This document shows, piece after piece, positions 18,601-26,125 of a DNA stretch of 51,459 bases (the first letter of the stretch is position 1; each line of letters starts with the position of its first letter). The DNA is taken from assembly GCA_013138975.1 (NCBI GenBank), contig WTBR01000008.1, positions 1 to 51,459 on the forward strand. Direction: 5' to 3'. The translations under genes were made by a program, and so were the position numbers. The DNA comes from Bacteroidales bacterium (lineage in GTDB: Bacteria; Bacteroidota; Bacteroidia; Bacteroidales; UBA12077). The notes beneath the pieces are model-generated. The model was not told where the DNA came from, did no database searches, and worked only from the letters and a program-made list of their open reading frames with translations.

Positions 18601-18839
18601 TTAGTTAAAGAATCGTCTATTTCACTTTTATTAAATTCAAAGCCATCGAATTTACATAAACCTTCGCCTGTTCCAATCCAAACAAAACCATCAACATCTT
18701 CACTAACGGTATAAACAAATGGATGACTTAATCCCTCTTCAAGACCATAAATTTTAAATTGATACATTTGTCCAAACACCGTCTGAACACAAAAGGTCAG
18801 TATTAATAATATTGCATATTTATATTTTAAATCATTCAT
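15687..18839 (-). CDS. Two-component-type propeller sensor with SpoIIE-family phosphatase output
   Basis: A 1050-residue membrane protein. After a signal peptide, residues about 25-640 hold repeated reg_prop blades (patterns such as ENNLWIGT, DNGILWFGHNSGE, DSKNNPWVATKSHG), forming periplasmic propellers. A Y_Y_Y domain follows (about 650-745, YQYKLDGYDLEWSKP), then one membrane segment (about 748-770, WWFISLAIITVLLLIFFYV), a coiled coil, and a PP2C/SpoIIE phosphatase domain (about 830-1050) with GDFYWYE, ADSTGHGVPGA and FSDGYPDQFGG. SpoIIE-type enzymes dephosphorylate anti-sigma-factor antagonists. No such partner is encoded nearby. It is the last gene of the T9SS-linked operon, 7 bases after the unknown secreted protein gene. 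Confidence 0.9.
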   Translation of the reverse strand: MNDLKYKYAILLILTFCVQTVFGQMYQFKIYGLEEGLSHPFVYTVSEDVDGFVWIGTGEGLCKFDGFEFNKSEIDDSLTNGFVTSSFLDNNGILWFGHNSGEITYYDGIKFKLLNIGDDINSAITDIAQDDVGNVYISTQNNGLIKINKNLEVSSFADSFSGKLIYSIMPVGGETFLIGTANGLVMYSLKEDEFIESYLIKELDYIAVQSIDKSKSENAYWLGTEDSGFFLLKTKGENHESYEITNIGEKYEIGYENVQSILEDNENILWVSSFGKGIYKLIPDKDKEYAYSNIVHFSTENGLPNNYIKTIYKDWEGNNWIATYGNGLAFSVDEAFTFHYKDIKELNGNILSIAESETSIWLGGENLIAKVDKSTNNTVILNSKNGMPNDKIVALYLDPNKNLWIGTEKSGIYLLNKKTNRTSIYFKSNNSLGNKINSITGKGNTVWVGTENGVLVFDLATGKSQLYNTAQALPHNSIKFVYVDSKNNPWVATKSHGIFVLNSDLNYTIEGNVNLQFRSITEDINGNIWAVTYGAGVFKFEEDGIKHYSTNNGLKSDYCYSIMADDAGKVWVGHRPGMSSIDVNNGDVKVYGRETGISGDCNYNAVLKQKNGVVLTGTTDGLIVYDSSKEKKNVIAPRLSILEVLFTNDPINFRESIILNYKIYNLNISYVGTSYSDPEGVMYQYKLDGYDLEWSKPTKDRSVYYSRIEDGKYTFMLKACNADGYCVEPLEMEITIRPPFWKAWWFISLAIITVLLLIFFYVKNRERKQKALQEYLENELNIRTKEVVKQKEELEIKNRDITDSINYAQRIQQSILPSVSTINDNFSGAFVCYQPRDIVSGDFYWYERINDDKFLIVCADSTGHGVPGAFMSMIGTTLIKDICWRKEIDSPSLVLQQLDKELQRTLNQNIDAERAHDGMDIIVCEIDVNTHYMRFSSAMRPLILYKDKELQYVKGTKASIGGDPKTDKCFENVGFQLHQGDIIYMFSDGYPDQFGGPRGKKFKMDRVKNMLAEVCDKPMEVQNEHVTKTFNEWRGKLQQVDDVLFMGVKI

Positions 18840-18846
18840 AGCTTAA

Positions 18847-19815
18847 CTAATTTGATTTCTTTTTAACACCAATAGAATACTTATATTTTGGCACACCGCC
18901 AATAGGGATTGTATAAAATGGAAGTAGTTCACCATACTGGTTTTTTACAGAAATAACAACATTATTATTCTTAACAGGTGGCGATTTTCTTTTTATAAAC
19001 TGAAAATCTAAAGAAGTATTTTTTTCTTCGTCAAGAATAACAAACTCACTTTGTGTCCAACCATCATCGCCGGATATTTTACATGGGAGTCCAGCTCTAC
19101 CCACTGATACAACTCTAATAATACCATCATTATCCCAGTCAAAATTCTTTTGAACAACCTTTATTGTTCTGTCATCAACATATGGGTAAATATGAGATAC
19201 TTCATTAGGATCATTATGCATTCTGAAACTGTATTCATAAGCAAATGCATTTGCACCCTCAATACGTATATTTTCAGTTTGAGATGTACTCACAAAATAT
19301 TGATACATATTACCATCATCACCTGTAATACCTTCACAAATAACTTTAAAAACATATCCGCCGTACTTTTCAACGAGCTCACCTTCTGTTGGGTTAAATG
19401 GTCCAAAGGTATACCAGTTATTATCATATCGAGGATTCTCGTTAAAGGCCTTTGTTGCAAGCAGATTTCCACTTTTATAATCCCCAACGGGATCAATACC
19501 TTTTGCATCCTCATTTTCGAAACTTCCTACTCCACCATATATTGAATATTCCATTCGAGTATCCCAAATTCCATTAACCTCGTCAATTTTTCCACCGCAA
19601 TCAGGATCAAAAACTCTTATAAAAATAGGACTGGTATGTTCAGTAGGAATTAGTACAAAGAAAGTTTGTGAAAAATCATCATCTCCCCATGAAATATCTG
19701 CTTTATGTCCAAATGTCATTAAAGATGGAATATTTTCATCTTCAGCAGGAACAGGTTGTGCAAATACTGATAATCCCATCCACATCACAATACAAATTAA
19801 AGCAAGTTTCTTCAT
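18847..19815 (-). CDS. Secreted protein of unknown function in the T9SS-linked operon
   Basis: A 322-residue protein with a signal peptide (MKKLALICIVMWMGLSVFAQ). The mature part looks like beta-sandwich material: FFVLIPTEHTSPIFIRVFDP, a Cys-Gly-Gly segment, WYTFGPFNPTEGE and FKVICEGITGDDGN. The C-terminal third includes VVISVKNQYGELLPF. There is no T9SS C-terminal domain, no OmpA domain and no recognisable catalytic motif. It sits 40 bases after the PD40-PKD gene and 7 before the sensor phosphatase, so it probably works with them, for instance as a periplasmic partner. I do not recognise the family. Confidence 0.75.
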   Translation of the reverse strand: MKKLALICIVMWMGLSVFAQPVPAEDENIPSLMTFGHKADISWGDDDFSQTFFVLIPTEHTSPIFIRVFDPDCGGKIDEVNGIWDTRMEYSIYGGVGSFENEDAKGIDPVGDYKSGNLLATKAFNENPRYDNNWYTFGPFNPTEGELVEKYGGYVFKVICEGITGDDGNMYQYFVSTSQTENIRIEGANAFAYEYSFRMHNDPNEVSHIYPYVDDRTIKVVQKNFDWDNDGIIRVVSVGRAGLPCKISGDDGWTQSEFVILDEEKNTSLDFQFIKRKSPPVKNNNVVISVKNQYGELLPFYTIPIGGVPKYKYSIGVKKKSN

Positions 19816-19855
19816 AGCTTCTACTATTTAATATATTTCTATCTGTAATTTTATT

Positions 19856-21319
19856 CTAATTGTTACCTCTTCTATTGCGCTCTTTTAACGCTCCAACTAC
19901 AACTATGTTTTTATATACTCCTGTTCTTTCTGAGTCCCCAGCTTTATCTTGTTTGCTAACCACCCCTAACTGAACTATATAATTCCCTCGTGTTGTATAA
20001 ATATGTCTTGCTTCAATACCACGCGTCTTTCTTCCATCACCGAAATCCCAATAGTATTTATAAATTTTAAAGTTATTAATATTTGTTTTATGGCCATCAA
20101 AGAAAATTTCTTGTCCCACCTCAACAGTGTCTGGAGCATTAATATATACCTGCTCAAGATCCTCGATTTTTAATGGATAAGTAGCTTGAGTATAAAAAAC
20201 CTCACCCGTTAATTTATCAATAACGTTTAATTCTAAGGTAAAGTCGCCAGGGCCATTAAAGCAATGTTCAACTTCTAAACCACGTGCTTTTTTACCATCA
20301 CCAAACGACCATTCATATTCCAAAATTGATGAGTCAGGGTTTTCAGTTCCTTCTTCATATAGTACATAGCAATAATCATTTTCTTCTTGTCTTTTCGAAT
20401 TATCGAACATTGGATAAAGTGGAGTAAAACTATAAATGTCGTCAGAAGTTCGTTGTCGGTCGGAACAAAACATTCCTGTCTTTTTAAAGGCATCAATTAT
20501 AAACCCAAAATCATTATACTTTGAATTTATTGGAGCATCCATATGAATAGGTTTATGCCATTCTCCATTTATTTGTTCGGAATAAAATATATCTAATCGC
20601 CCAATACTTTCATGCTCATCTGAAGAGAAATACAATCTTCCAGAACTATGAACAAATGGAAAATATTCATTTCCTGTAGTATTAATATTAGATCCAAGAT
20701 TTTGAGGAGCACCCCAAACTCCGTTTTCTAATTCACAAACGTAAAGATCTGTACCTCCGTAGCCTCCATCCATGTCAGAAACAAAGTATAGACTATTTCC
20801 ATCTTCGCTTAAACTTGGGTGTGCAATATTATATTCAGCATTATTATATCTAAAAGGAGTTGGATTACTCCATTCTTCCTTTCTTCTATTAAATCTGGAG
20901 TAATAAATTCCCAATTTATTATTACGATCAATTAATTTCCCAATCTTCTTCTTTATATCAATATTTCTAGAAAAATATATTTCAGAACCTCTGTTGTTAA
21001 ATGTTGCAGGTCCTTCGTTAAAATGAGATCTAAACTTTTTTGAAAACAGCTCTGCTTTTCCCCAAGCATTTCGTCCTATTTCCTCAACCCTATATATATC
21101 TAACAAAGGCAAATTTTTCTTTTCATCTGTAAAATCAAACAAACTGGAGTTTTTTCGGTTAGTACAAAATACAATATCACCTTTATAATACACTGGAGAA
21201 AACTCATCATATTTATCTGAGCTAAATGGCAAAATACTTATCGTATAATCCTGTGCACTTAAAGGAATACTAATAATTCCAATAAGAAAACTCATCCATA
21301 TTTTTTGTATTTTACTCAT
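19856..21319 (-). CDS. PD40 beta-propeller plus two PKD domains, exported
   Basis: A 487-residue exported protein with a signal peptide ending LSAQ. Residues about 25-310 carry PD40/WD40-like propeller repeats (HPSLSEDGNSLYFVSDMDGG then YGGTDLYVCELENGVWGAP; YFPFVHSSGRLYFSSDEHES). Two PKD domains follow: YEWSFGDGKKARG near residue 343 and YYWDFGDGRKTRG near residue 430. This resembles the middle of PorE-type T9SS periplasmic proteins, but the C-terminal OmpA-like peptidoglycan-binding domain and the TPR part are both absent. It lies 1 base after porP/sprF and is surely co-transcribed with it. A scaffold or adaptor role at the secretion complex is inference. Confidence 0.82.
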   Translation of the reverse strand: MSKIQKIWMSFLIGIISIPLSAQDYTISILPFSSDKYDEFSPVYYKGDIVFCTNRKNSSLFDFTDEKKNLPLLDIYRVEEIGRNAWGKAELFSKKFRSHFNEGPATFNNRGSEIYFSRNIDIKKKIGKLIDRNNKLGIYYSRFNRRKEEWSNPTPFRYNNAEYNIAHPSLSEDGNSLYFVSDMDGGYGGTDLYVCELENGVWGAPQNLGSNINTTGNEYFPFVHSSGRLYFSSDEHESIGRLDIFYSEQINGEWHKPIHMDAPINSKYNDFGFIIDAFKKTGMFCSDRQRTSDDIYSFTPLYPMFDNSKRQEENDYCYVLYEEGTENPDSSILEYEWSFGDGKKARGLEVEHCFNGPGDFTLELNVIDKLTGEVFYTQATYPLKIEDLEQVYINAPDTVEVGQEIFFDGHKTNINNFKIYKYYWDFGDGRKTRGIEARHIYTTRGNYIVQLGVVSKQDKAGDSERTGVYKNIVVVGALKERNRRGNN

Positions 21320-21320
21320 C

Positions 21321-22286
21321 TTAAAAATATCTTGGGCTAACTGCTCTAATTTTATATTTAAACTCGTAACGTAACACTATTTCTAAAGATCCTGCGTGCT
21401 GACCTGCAAGATCACCAGATGCAAAATCGTATGCCGTGCCAACTCTAATTTGATTTGTTACTTGATATTCCAACATAACAGAATACTCATCATTATATTC
21501 AGAAGAAACCCCTGCTCTATAAGAAAACCCTGCCCACAAAGCATCATACAGAATAAAATTAATACTTCCATCAATCTGAAGAGCAATATCCAACCTATAT
21601 CTTAATAAAAATGATGGTTTAACCTTTACAATCTCACTTAACTTAATCAAATAGCCAGCTGTTAGTAAAAAATCGTAATTATTTGGTGAAAATGACATTT
21701 TCTTTTGGGAATTTTTCACCTCGTGCGATAATAATTTAGGTACAGATAAACCAACAAAGTATTTATCGCTATAATAATATACTCCTACACCAACATTTGG
21801 AAAAGTAGCAGATTCATTATCTAAAACAAAATCATTTTTTATATCTTCTGGAGAAGAAACTATATCAGCATAGTTACCTTGAAATATAGTTGCTCCTGCT
21901 CTAACACCAAGTGATAATTTCCCTTGACCCAACTGAAAGCGGAAAGCATAATTAGCATAAATATCAATATAGTCTGTCACACCAATTGCATCATGAAAAA
22001 GAAATATCCCCATGGCGTTTTTTTGATCTTTAAAAGGAGCATGACTGCTTAAAGTTTGTGAAACAGGAGCACCATCAAAACCCATCCATTGGTTTCTGTA
22101 TAAAACAGTATTACTAAAACATTCTCGGCTTCCCGTATAAGCTGGATTTATTGCCAAACCATTTACCCAATACTGACTATAAGCAGGCTCAAATGGTTGA
22201 CCGATTTTTAAATCAGAATCCTGTGCCAGTCCTGTTATTGAACTAAAACTTAAAAACAAAAGTAATATGTATCTAAATTTATTCAT
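21321..22286 (-). CDS. PorP/SprF-family T9SS outer membrane protein
   Basis: A 321-residue outer membrane barrel. Signature parts are YSQYWVNGLAINPAYTGSRE, VLYRNQWMGFDGAPVSQTLS and a C-terminal SLEIVLRYEFKYK before the final RYF. Family knowledge: PorP/SprF paralogues are dedicated partners for secreting or surface-attaching T9SS cargo with type B C-terminal domains, as with SprF and SprB in Flavobacterium. Here the start ATG overlaps the stop of a large type B cargo gene by one base, which is exactly that pairing. The protein binds the cargo CTD after translocation in the well-studied systems. Confidence 0.93.
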   Translation of the reverse strand: MNKFRYILLLFLSFSSITGLAQDSDLKIGQPFEPAYSQYWVNGLAINPAYTGSRECFSNTVLYRNQWMGFDGAPVSQTLSSHAPFKDQKNAMGIFLFHDAIGVTDYIDIYANYAFRFQLGQGKLSLGVRAGATIFQGNYADIVSSPEDIKNDFVLDNESATFPNVGVGVYYYSDKYFVGLSVPKLLSHEVKNSQKKMSFSPNNYDFLLTAGYLIKLSEIVKVKPSFLLRYRLDIALQIDGSINFILYDALWAGFSYRAGVSSEYNDEYSVMLEYQVTNQIRVGTAYDFASGDLAGQHAGSLEIVLRYEFKYKIRAVSPRYF

Positions 22287-25200
22287 TAATACCTTTTAAT
22301 AACAATAGACCCTTTAAGAGTTTCACTAGGATAATCCGTTATTAACAAGACATAAAAGTATGTATCATCTGGCAAATTATTTCCACTACCATTTGTTCCA
22401 TCCCATCCAGAAATGATATCATAATCTTCGTTATAAACTTCTGTTCCCCAGCGATTATATATAATTAATGTCTTAGTCTTGTTTATATAACTTTCTATAC
22501 CATAGAACATTAATTTGTCATTAACGCCATCACCATTTGGAGTAAAGCCTGTTGGCTGAAAAGGTTCTCTATCTAACGAAATCTCAATAATAGTTTCTTT
22601 ACTTGGGCAGACACCTTTCCTTACAGTCCAAATTACTGGAATATATTTAACTCCAACTTCATTTTCAAGTGACCGTAAAGTTACAATAGTAGAATCATTA
22701 GGATCATCATATATTATTTGATTTCGAATTTCGTTCCCTTGACTTGTTAGAACATTTTCTCCAAACTCCCAAAGTGATTTGGTAATTATATCATAATCTA
22801 TTGAACCATCAAATAGTCCTTGGAGTTCTATTTTTGTTATATTATATAAATATAAAATTGAAGTATCAGTATTTACTGGGACATCGTCTATTGCTCTAAT
22901 CTTAATATTAGAAATATCTTCATATAATGTAATTTCAACTTCATTAGATTCTTCACATTCTCCATTTATTTCTTTCCAAACATATGTGTAAACACCTACA
23001 GTATCAACAGAAATATCAGATGTAGCTTTCGTGATATCCTCAAAATCTGTATTCCCTTCGCCAGAAATCTGAGACCAAAATCCTGCACCTACACTAGGTT
23101 GTGCCGCTAGCTGGTAGTTAAGCGAACAAATTGTATCATTAAATCCAGGATTTGCTATGGGATTTCCAAAAACTATTGCAGTAGCAACACCAACTAATGT
23201 AGTATCTAAGCAACCGTTATTATCTTCAATTGAAACAATTGAATAAATAAACTCTTGGTTTGTATTTGTAGTAATTGGATTTAAAGTAATATTTACCATA
23301 TCTATATAATCAGGTACTATAGTATTAAAAGGAGGATCAAATCCATTAGTATAAGTTATTGTTAATGGGAAAGTCCCTGTATTCACTAAAGCAAAATTTA
23401 ACTCAAAATCGAGGCCACTACAAATAGTATCTTTAAAATTAATAAGTGAACCATCTGGCAAATTCCGAATTCCAATCTCAACAAAATCCGTAGTATCCTT
23501 ACAAGCACCGATCTCACCAGATTCAACGATCCTTCTATAAAAAGTAGGTGCGATTATTTTCTTCGGACTATAATTTTGAAGTGTATCATCCAATAAAATA
23601 TTTATTCCATTTACACCCTTTGTACTATCTTGCCATTGATACGAATAATTGTTGTTTCCACCAGTTGGAAATAAAGCAATAATTTCTCCGGGAACACTAT
23701 CAAAACATGCAAAAGCTGGTGAACTATTATCAATTATATTATTTCCAATTATGGGAAAAACATCTATAGAAATTGTATTACTTGTATCTGTACAGTCATC
23801 TGAAGATACTACTCGTTTATAATAAGTAGTATCATATAATACTGAAGGATGATAAACAGAATCGATTACTGAAATTGTATCAGTCCAATTAATTTCATCA
23901 AGACTATTTAACCATTTAAATGTATATGATCCTGCGCCTAACCCATTTAATAAAGTATCACTTTTAAATTCATGAATAGAATCACCATCACAATATTCAG
24001 TTGTATCTGATGATATCCAATTTTTAATTTTAGGCAAACCTATTATTGGATTTACCAACATGGCTGTATCGTAACATGCTCCTGATATAACAATTCTTCT
24101 TACAAATGTGGTATCCGTAACAATTCCATGATTATATAAGGTATCCTCTGTACCTGTTTCAGTTATCCAATTAGTTGCGTCAAAACTATATTCCCAAATA
24201 TAATTATAGGAATTCTCATCACCCCCGGATGATGCAGTATCGCCTATAATAATATCAGCCTCATTTCCAATGCATTTAACTAAATCAAAACCTGAAATAT
24301 TATTTTGATCAATTGTATCTTGAACTATTATTTCTATATCATTACCTGAATCTATTATAATTCCTGAAGTAACAACTCTTCGGTAATATTTCTTATCTGT
24401 TAAAGCTGGAGGTTGATAATCATTGTTGATTGCTCCAGGAATATCAGTCCATACTTCACCATCAGGGCTATCTCTCCATTGTTTTGCATACGTTCCATCT
24501 CCACCTCTTAGTATAGATCCTGATAATATTTTAGGAGTACTATTCCAACAAACTACCTGATTGGAAGTTATTGAATTAAACAGAAATCCGGTTAAAGGCA
24601 TTTTAACATTTGAAATAAGGGTATTACTAATAAGACCACCAAACGCTTTATGAGGGTATCCATATCCCATATCTTCGGAAGAACCAGCCTTTCCTCTTCC
24701 ACCATTTCCTGTGAAGTCATCATTTATTTTAGCCCTATTGTAGAGAATTGCTCCGCCTCCGCCGCCTCCGCCGGGACCTGATGCCCCATAAGTTTTCACC
24801 CATCCTCCATCGCCTCCTTTAAAAAATATATTTAAATCCCCGATAACTGAATCTACATCAAATGCAACTGTTCCTCCTGCACCACCACCTCCTCCTGAAG
24901 CATCAACAGAATCAGTAACACTTTCTCCATCGGCTATAATATTATAATCACCACTGGATTTTATTACTTTCGCAATAATAATAACTATTCCTCCCCCATT
25001 ACCACCTGAAGAAGCAGACAATCCACTTGTAAAAGTTCCAGCTCCTCCACCTCCGCCAAAAAAAATTGTATTATCACTAAAAAAGCCTAAGTCTCCAAGT
25101 CCATATCCATCACTTCCACCATGAGAATTCCAATAACCTCCATAATTAGGATTAGAACATATTATAGTATCTTCCTCTCCTCCAAAACCTCCCTTTCCAC

Positions 25201-25960
25201 TATTTCCTCCGCCGCCGCCACCAGAGAACCTAGCATTTCCTCCGCCTCCTCCATTAGCCCAGCGACCTAATCCTTTTCTATATACTGGATCAAATTTAGT
25301 AACACCTTCTCCTTTAAATCCTGCACTTACCGTTATAGCGCTTTCATTAAAATATTGAGATTTATATAAAACAGAATCCATTTCAGCACAATCTCCACTA
25401 CTCTCAAATGGAGTTGAACCTCTAAATCCTTTTCCCGTTACATTAATATCAGAATTTAAAAAAAGTGTATTGCTCACCATTAAAGCTAAAACACCACCAG
25501 TAGTTCCATCCCAATTATCACAAGTTAATTCACTATCGACAATTACATTTTCAAATGATGGGACTCGGATTAATTGAACTAAATCGTCCGTATTATAAGT
25601 ATTATTTAGACTTACTTTAAAAATCACAGTATCCCCTTTTATTTCCTCAACAATAATTATTTCATATTTTCCCGCATTATTTGCATCTCCTAAATTTCTT
25701 ATTGTTCCAAAAAGGTGTATATTACTTGTTGTATCTTTTTCTGATTCAGCGCCTTTTACCTGATATATCATAACTGTATCATTGGCATGAAAAGCCGCAG
25801 GGTTTGAAACTTCTACAGTATCTTTTGTTGGATAAATGGAATCAACTGCCGCATATGAATTAACTACACCAGAAATAGAAGTTTGAGAAAAACCCCAATT
25901 CGCTATTAGGAAGAAAAAACTAAAAAATATTGTAAATAAAAATGTTCTTTTCAAAATCAA
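22286..25960 (-). CDS. Large T9SS cargo with type B (gliding-associated) C-terminal domain
   Basis: A 1224-residue exported protein. A signal peptide (about residues 1-26, ending FSQ) is followed by a beta-rich region, a glycine-rich low-complexity region (about 235-437), and at least four tandem Ig-like repeats of about 80 residues (about 470-870) sharing a YYRRVV/YKRVV motif and a W-x(n)-W core. The last 85 residues are the CHU_C/type B sorting domain: TGFTPNGDGVNDKLMFYGIE, IYNRWGTEVYN and DDTYFYVLLITD. The type B domain means the protein is released or fixed at the cell surface with help from a PorP/SprF partner, which is the next gene. The start is TTG at 25960; a TTG two codons later (25954) is an alternative. 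Likely a surface adhesin or matrix protein. Confidence 0.9.
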   Translation of the reverse strand: MILKRTFLFTIFFSFFFLIANWGFSQTSISGVVNSYAAVDSIYPTKDTVEVSNPAAFHANDTVMIYQVKGAESEKDTTSNIHLFGTIRNLGDANNAGKYEIIIVEEIKGDTVIFKVSLNNTYNTDDLVQLIRVPSFENVIVDSELTCDNWDGTTGGVLALMVSNTLFLNSDINVTGKGFRGSTPFESSGDCAEMDSVLYKSQYFNESAITVSAGFKGEGVTKFDPVYRKGLGRWANGGGGGNARFSGGGGGGNSGKGGFGGEEDTIICSNPNYGGYWNSHGGSDGYGLGDLGFFSDNTIFFGGGGGAGTFTSGLSASSGGNGGGIVIIIAKVIKSSGDYNIIADGESVTDSVDASGGGGGAGGTVAFDVDSVIGDLNIFFKGGDGGWVKTYGASGPGGGGGGGAILYNRAKINDDFTGNGGRGKAGSSEDMGYGYPHKAFGGLISNTLISNVKMPLTGFLFNSITSNQVVCWNSTPKILSGSILRGGDGTYAKQWRDSPDGEVWTDIPGAINNDYQPPALTDKKYYRRVVTSGIIIDSGNDIEIIVQDTIDQNNISGFDLVKCIGNEADIIIGDTASSGGDENSYNYIWEYSFDATNWITETGTEDTLYNHGIVTDTTFVRRIVISGACYDTAMLVNPIIGLPKIKNWISSDTTEYCDGDSIHEFKSDTLLNGLGAGSYTFKWLNSLDEINWTDTISVIDSVYHPSVLYDTTYYKRVVSSDDCTDTSNTISIDVFPIIGNNIIDNSSPAFACFDSVPGEIIALFPTGGNNNYSYQWQDSTKGVNGINILLDDTLQNYSPKKIIAPTFYRRIVESGEIGACKDTTDFVEIGIRNLPDGSLINFKDTICSGLDFELNFALVNTGTFPLTITYTNGFDPPFNTIVPDYIDMVNITLNPITTNTNQEFIYSIVSIEDNNGCLDTTLVGVATAIVFGNPIANPGFNDTICSLNYQLAAQPSVGAGFWSQISGEGNTDFEDITKATSDISVDTVGVYTYVWKEINGECEESNEVEITLYEDISNIKIRAIDDVPVNTDTSILYLYNITKIELQGLFDGSIDYDIITKSLWEFGENVLTSQGNEIRNQIIYDDPNDSTIVTLRSLENEVGVKYIPVIWTVRKGVCPSKETIIEISLDREPFQPTGFTPNGDGVNDKLMFYGIESYINKTKTLIIYNRWGTEVYNEDYDIISGWDGTNGSGNNLPDDTYFYVLLITDYPSETLKGSIVIKRY

Positions 25961-25997
25961 TTAAATTTAATTTTTCCAATAAAAGTTCAATTAATAA

Positions 25998-26005
25998 CAA
26001 ATATA
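25998..26005 (-). promoter_or_regulatory. Bacteroidota -7 promoter box for the T9SS cargo operon
   Basis: The complement reads TATATTTG, matching TAnnTTTG, about 38 bases upstream of the cargo start. A TTAG at about the -33 distance is a weak partner. Confidence 0.45.
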
Positions 26006-26125
26006 TAAATATTTATATGAATGCACTAACTTTTATAATATAATAAGCATAGGTAATTAAGCTAAAAAATAGATGATTACAAAAACGAAAAACACTTAAC
26101 ACATCCAATTTAAATATACAAAAAA

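Noticed and set aside
19150..19545. Open frame of 131 codons on the + strand inside the unknown secreted protein gene
   Set aside because: The opposite frame has a signal peptide and fits the operon; the + frame shows no family pattern or start signal.
24650..25255. GC-rich repeat tract suspected as foreign DNA or an assembly fault
   Set aside because: It stays in frame and codes for a glycine-rich stretch typical of secreted proteins; the composition follows from Gly codons.
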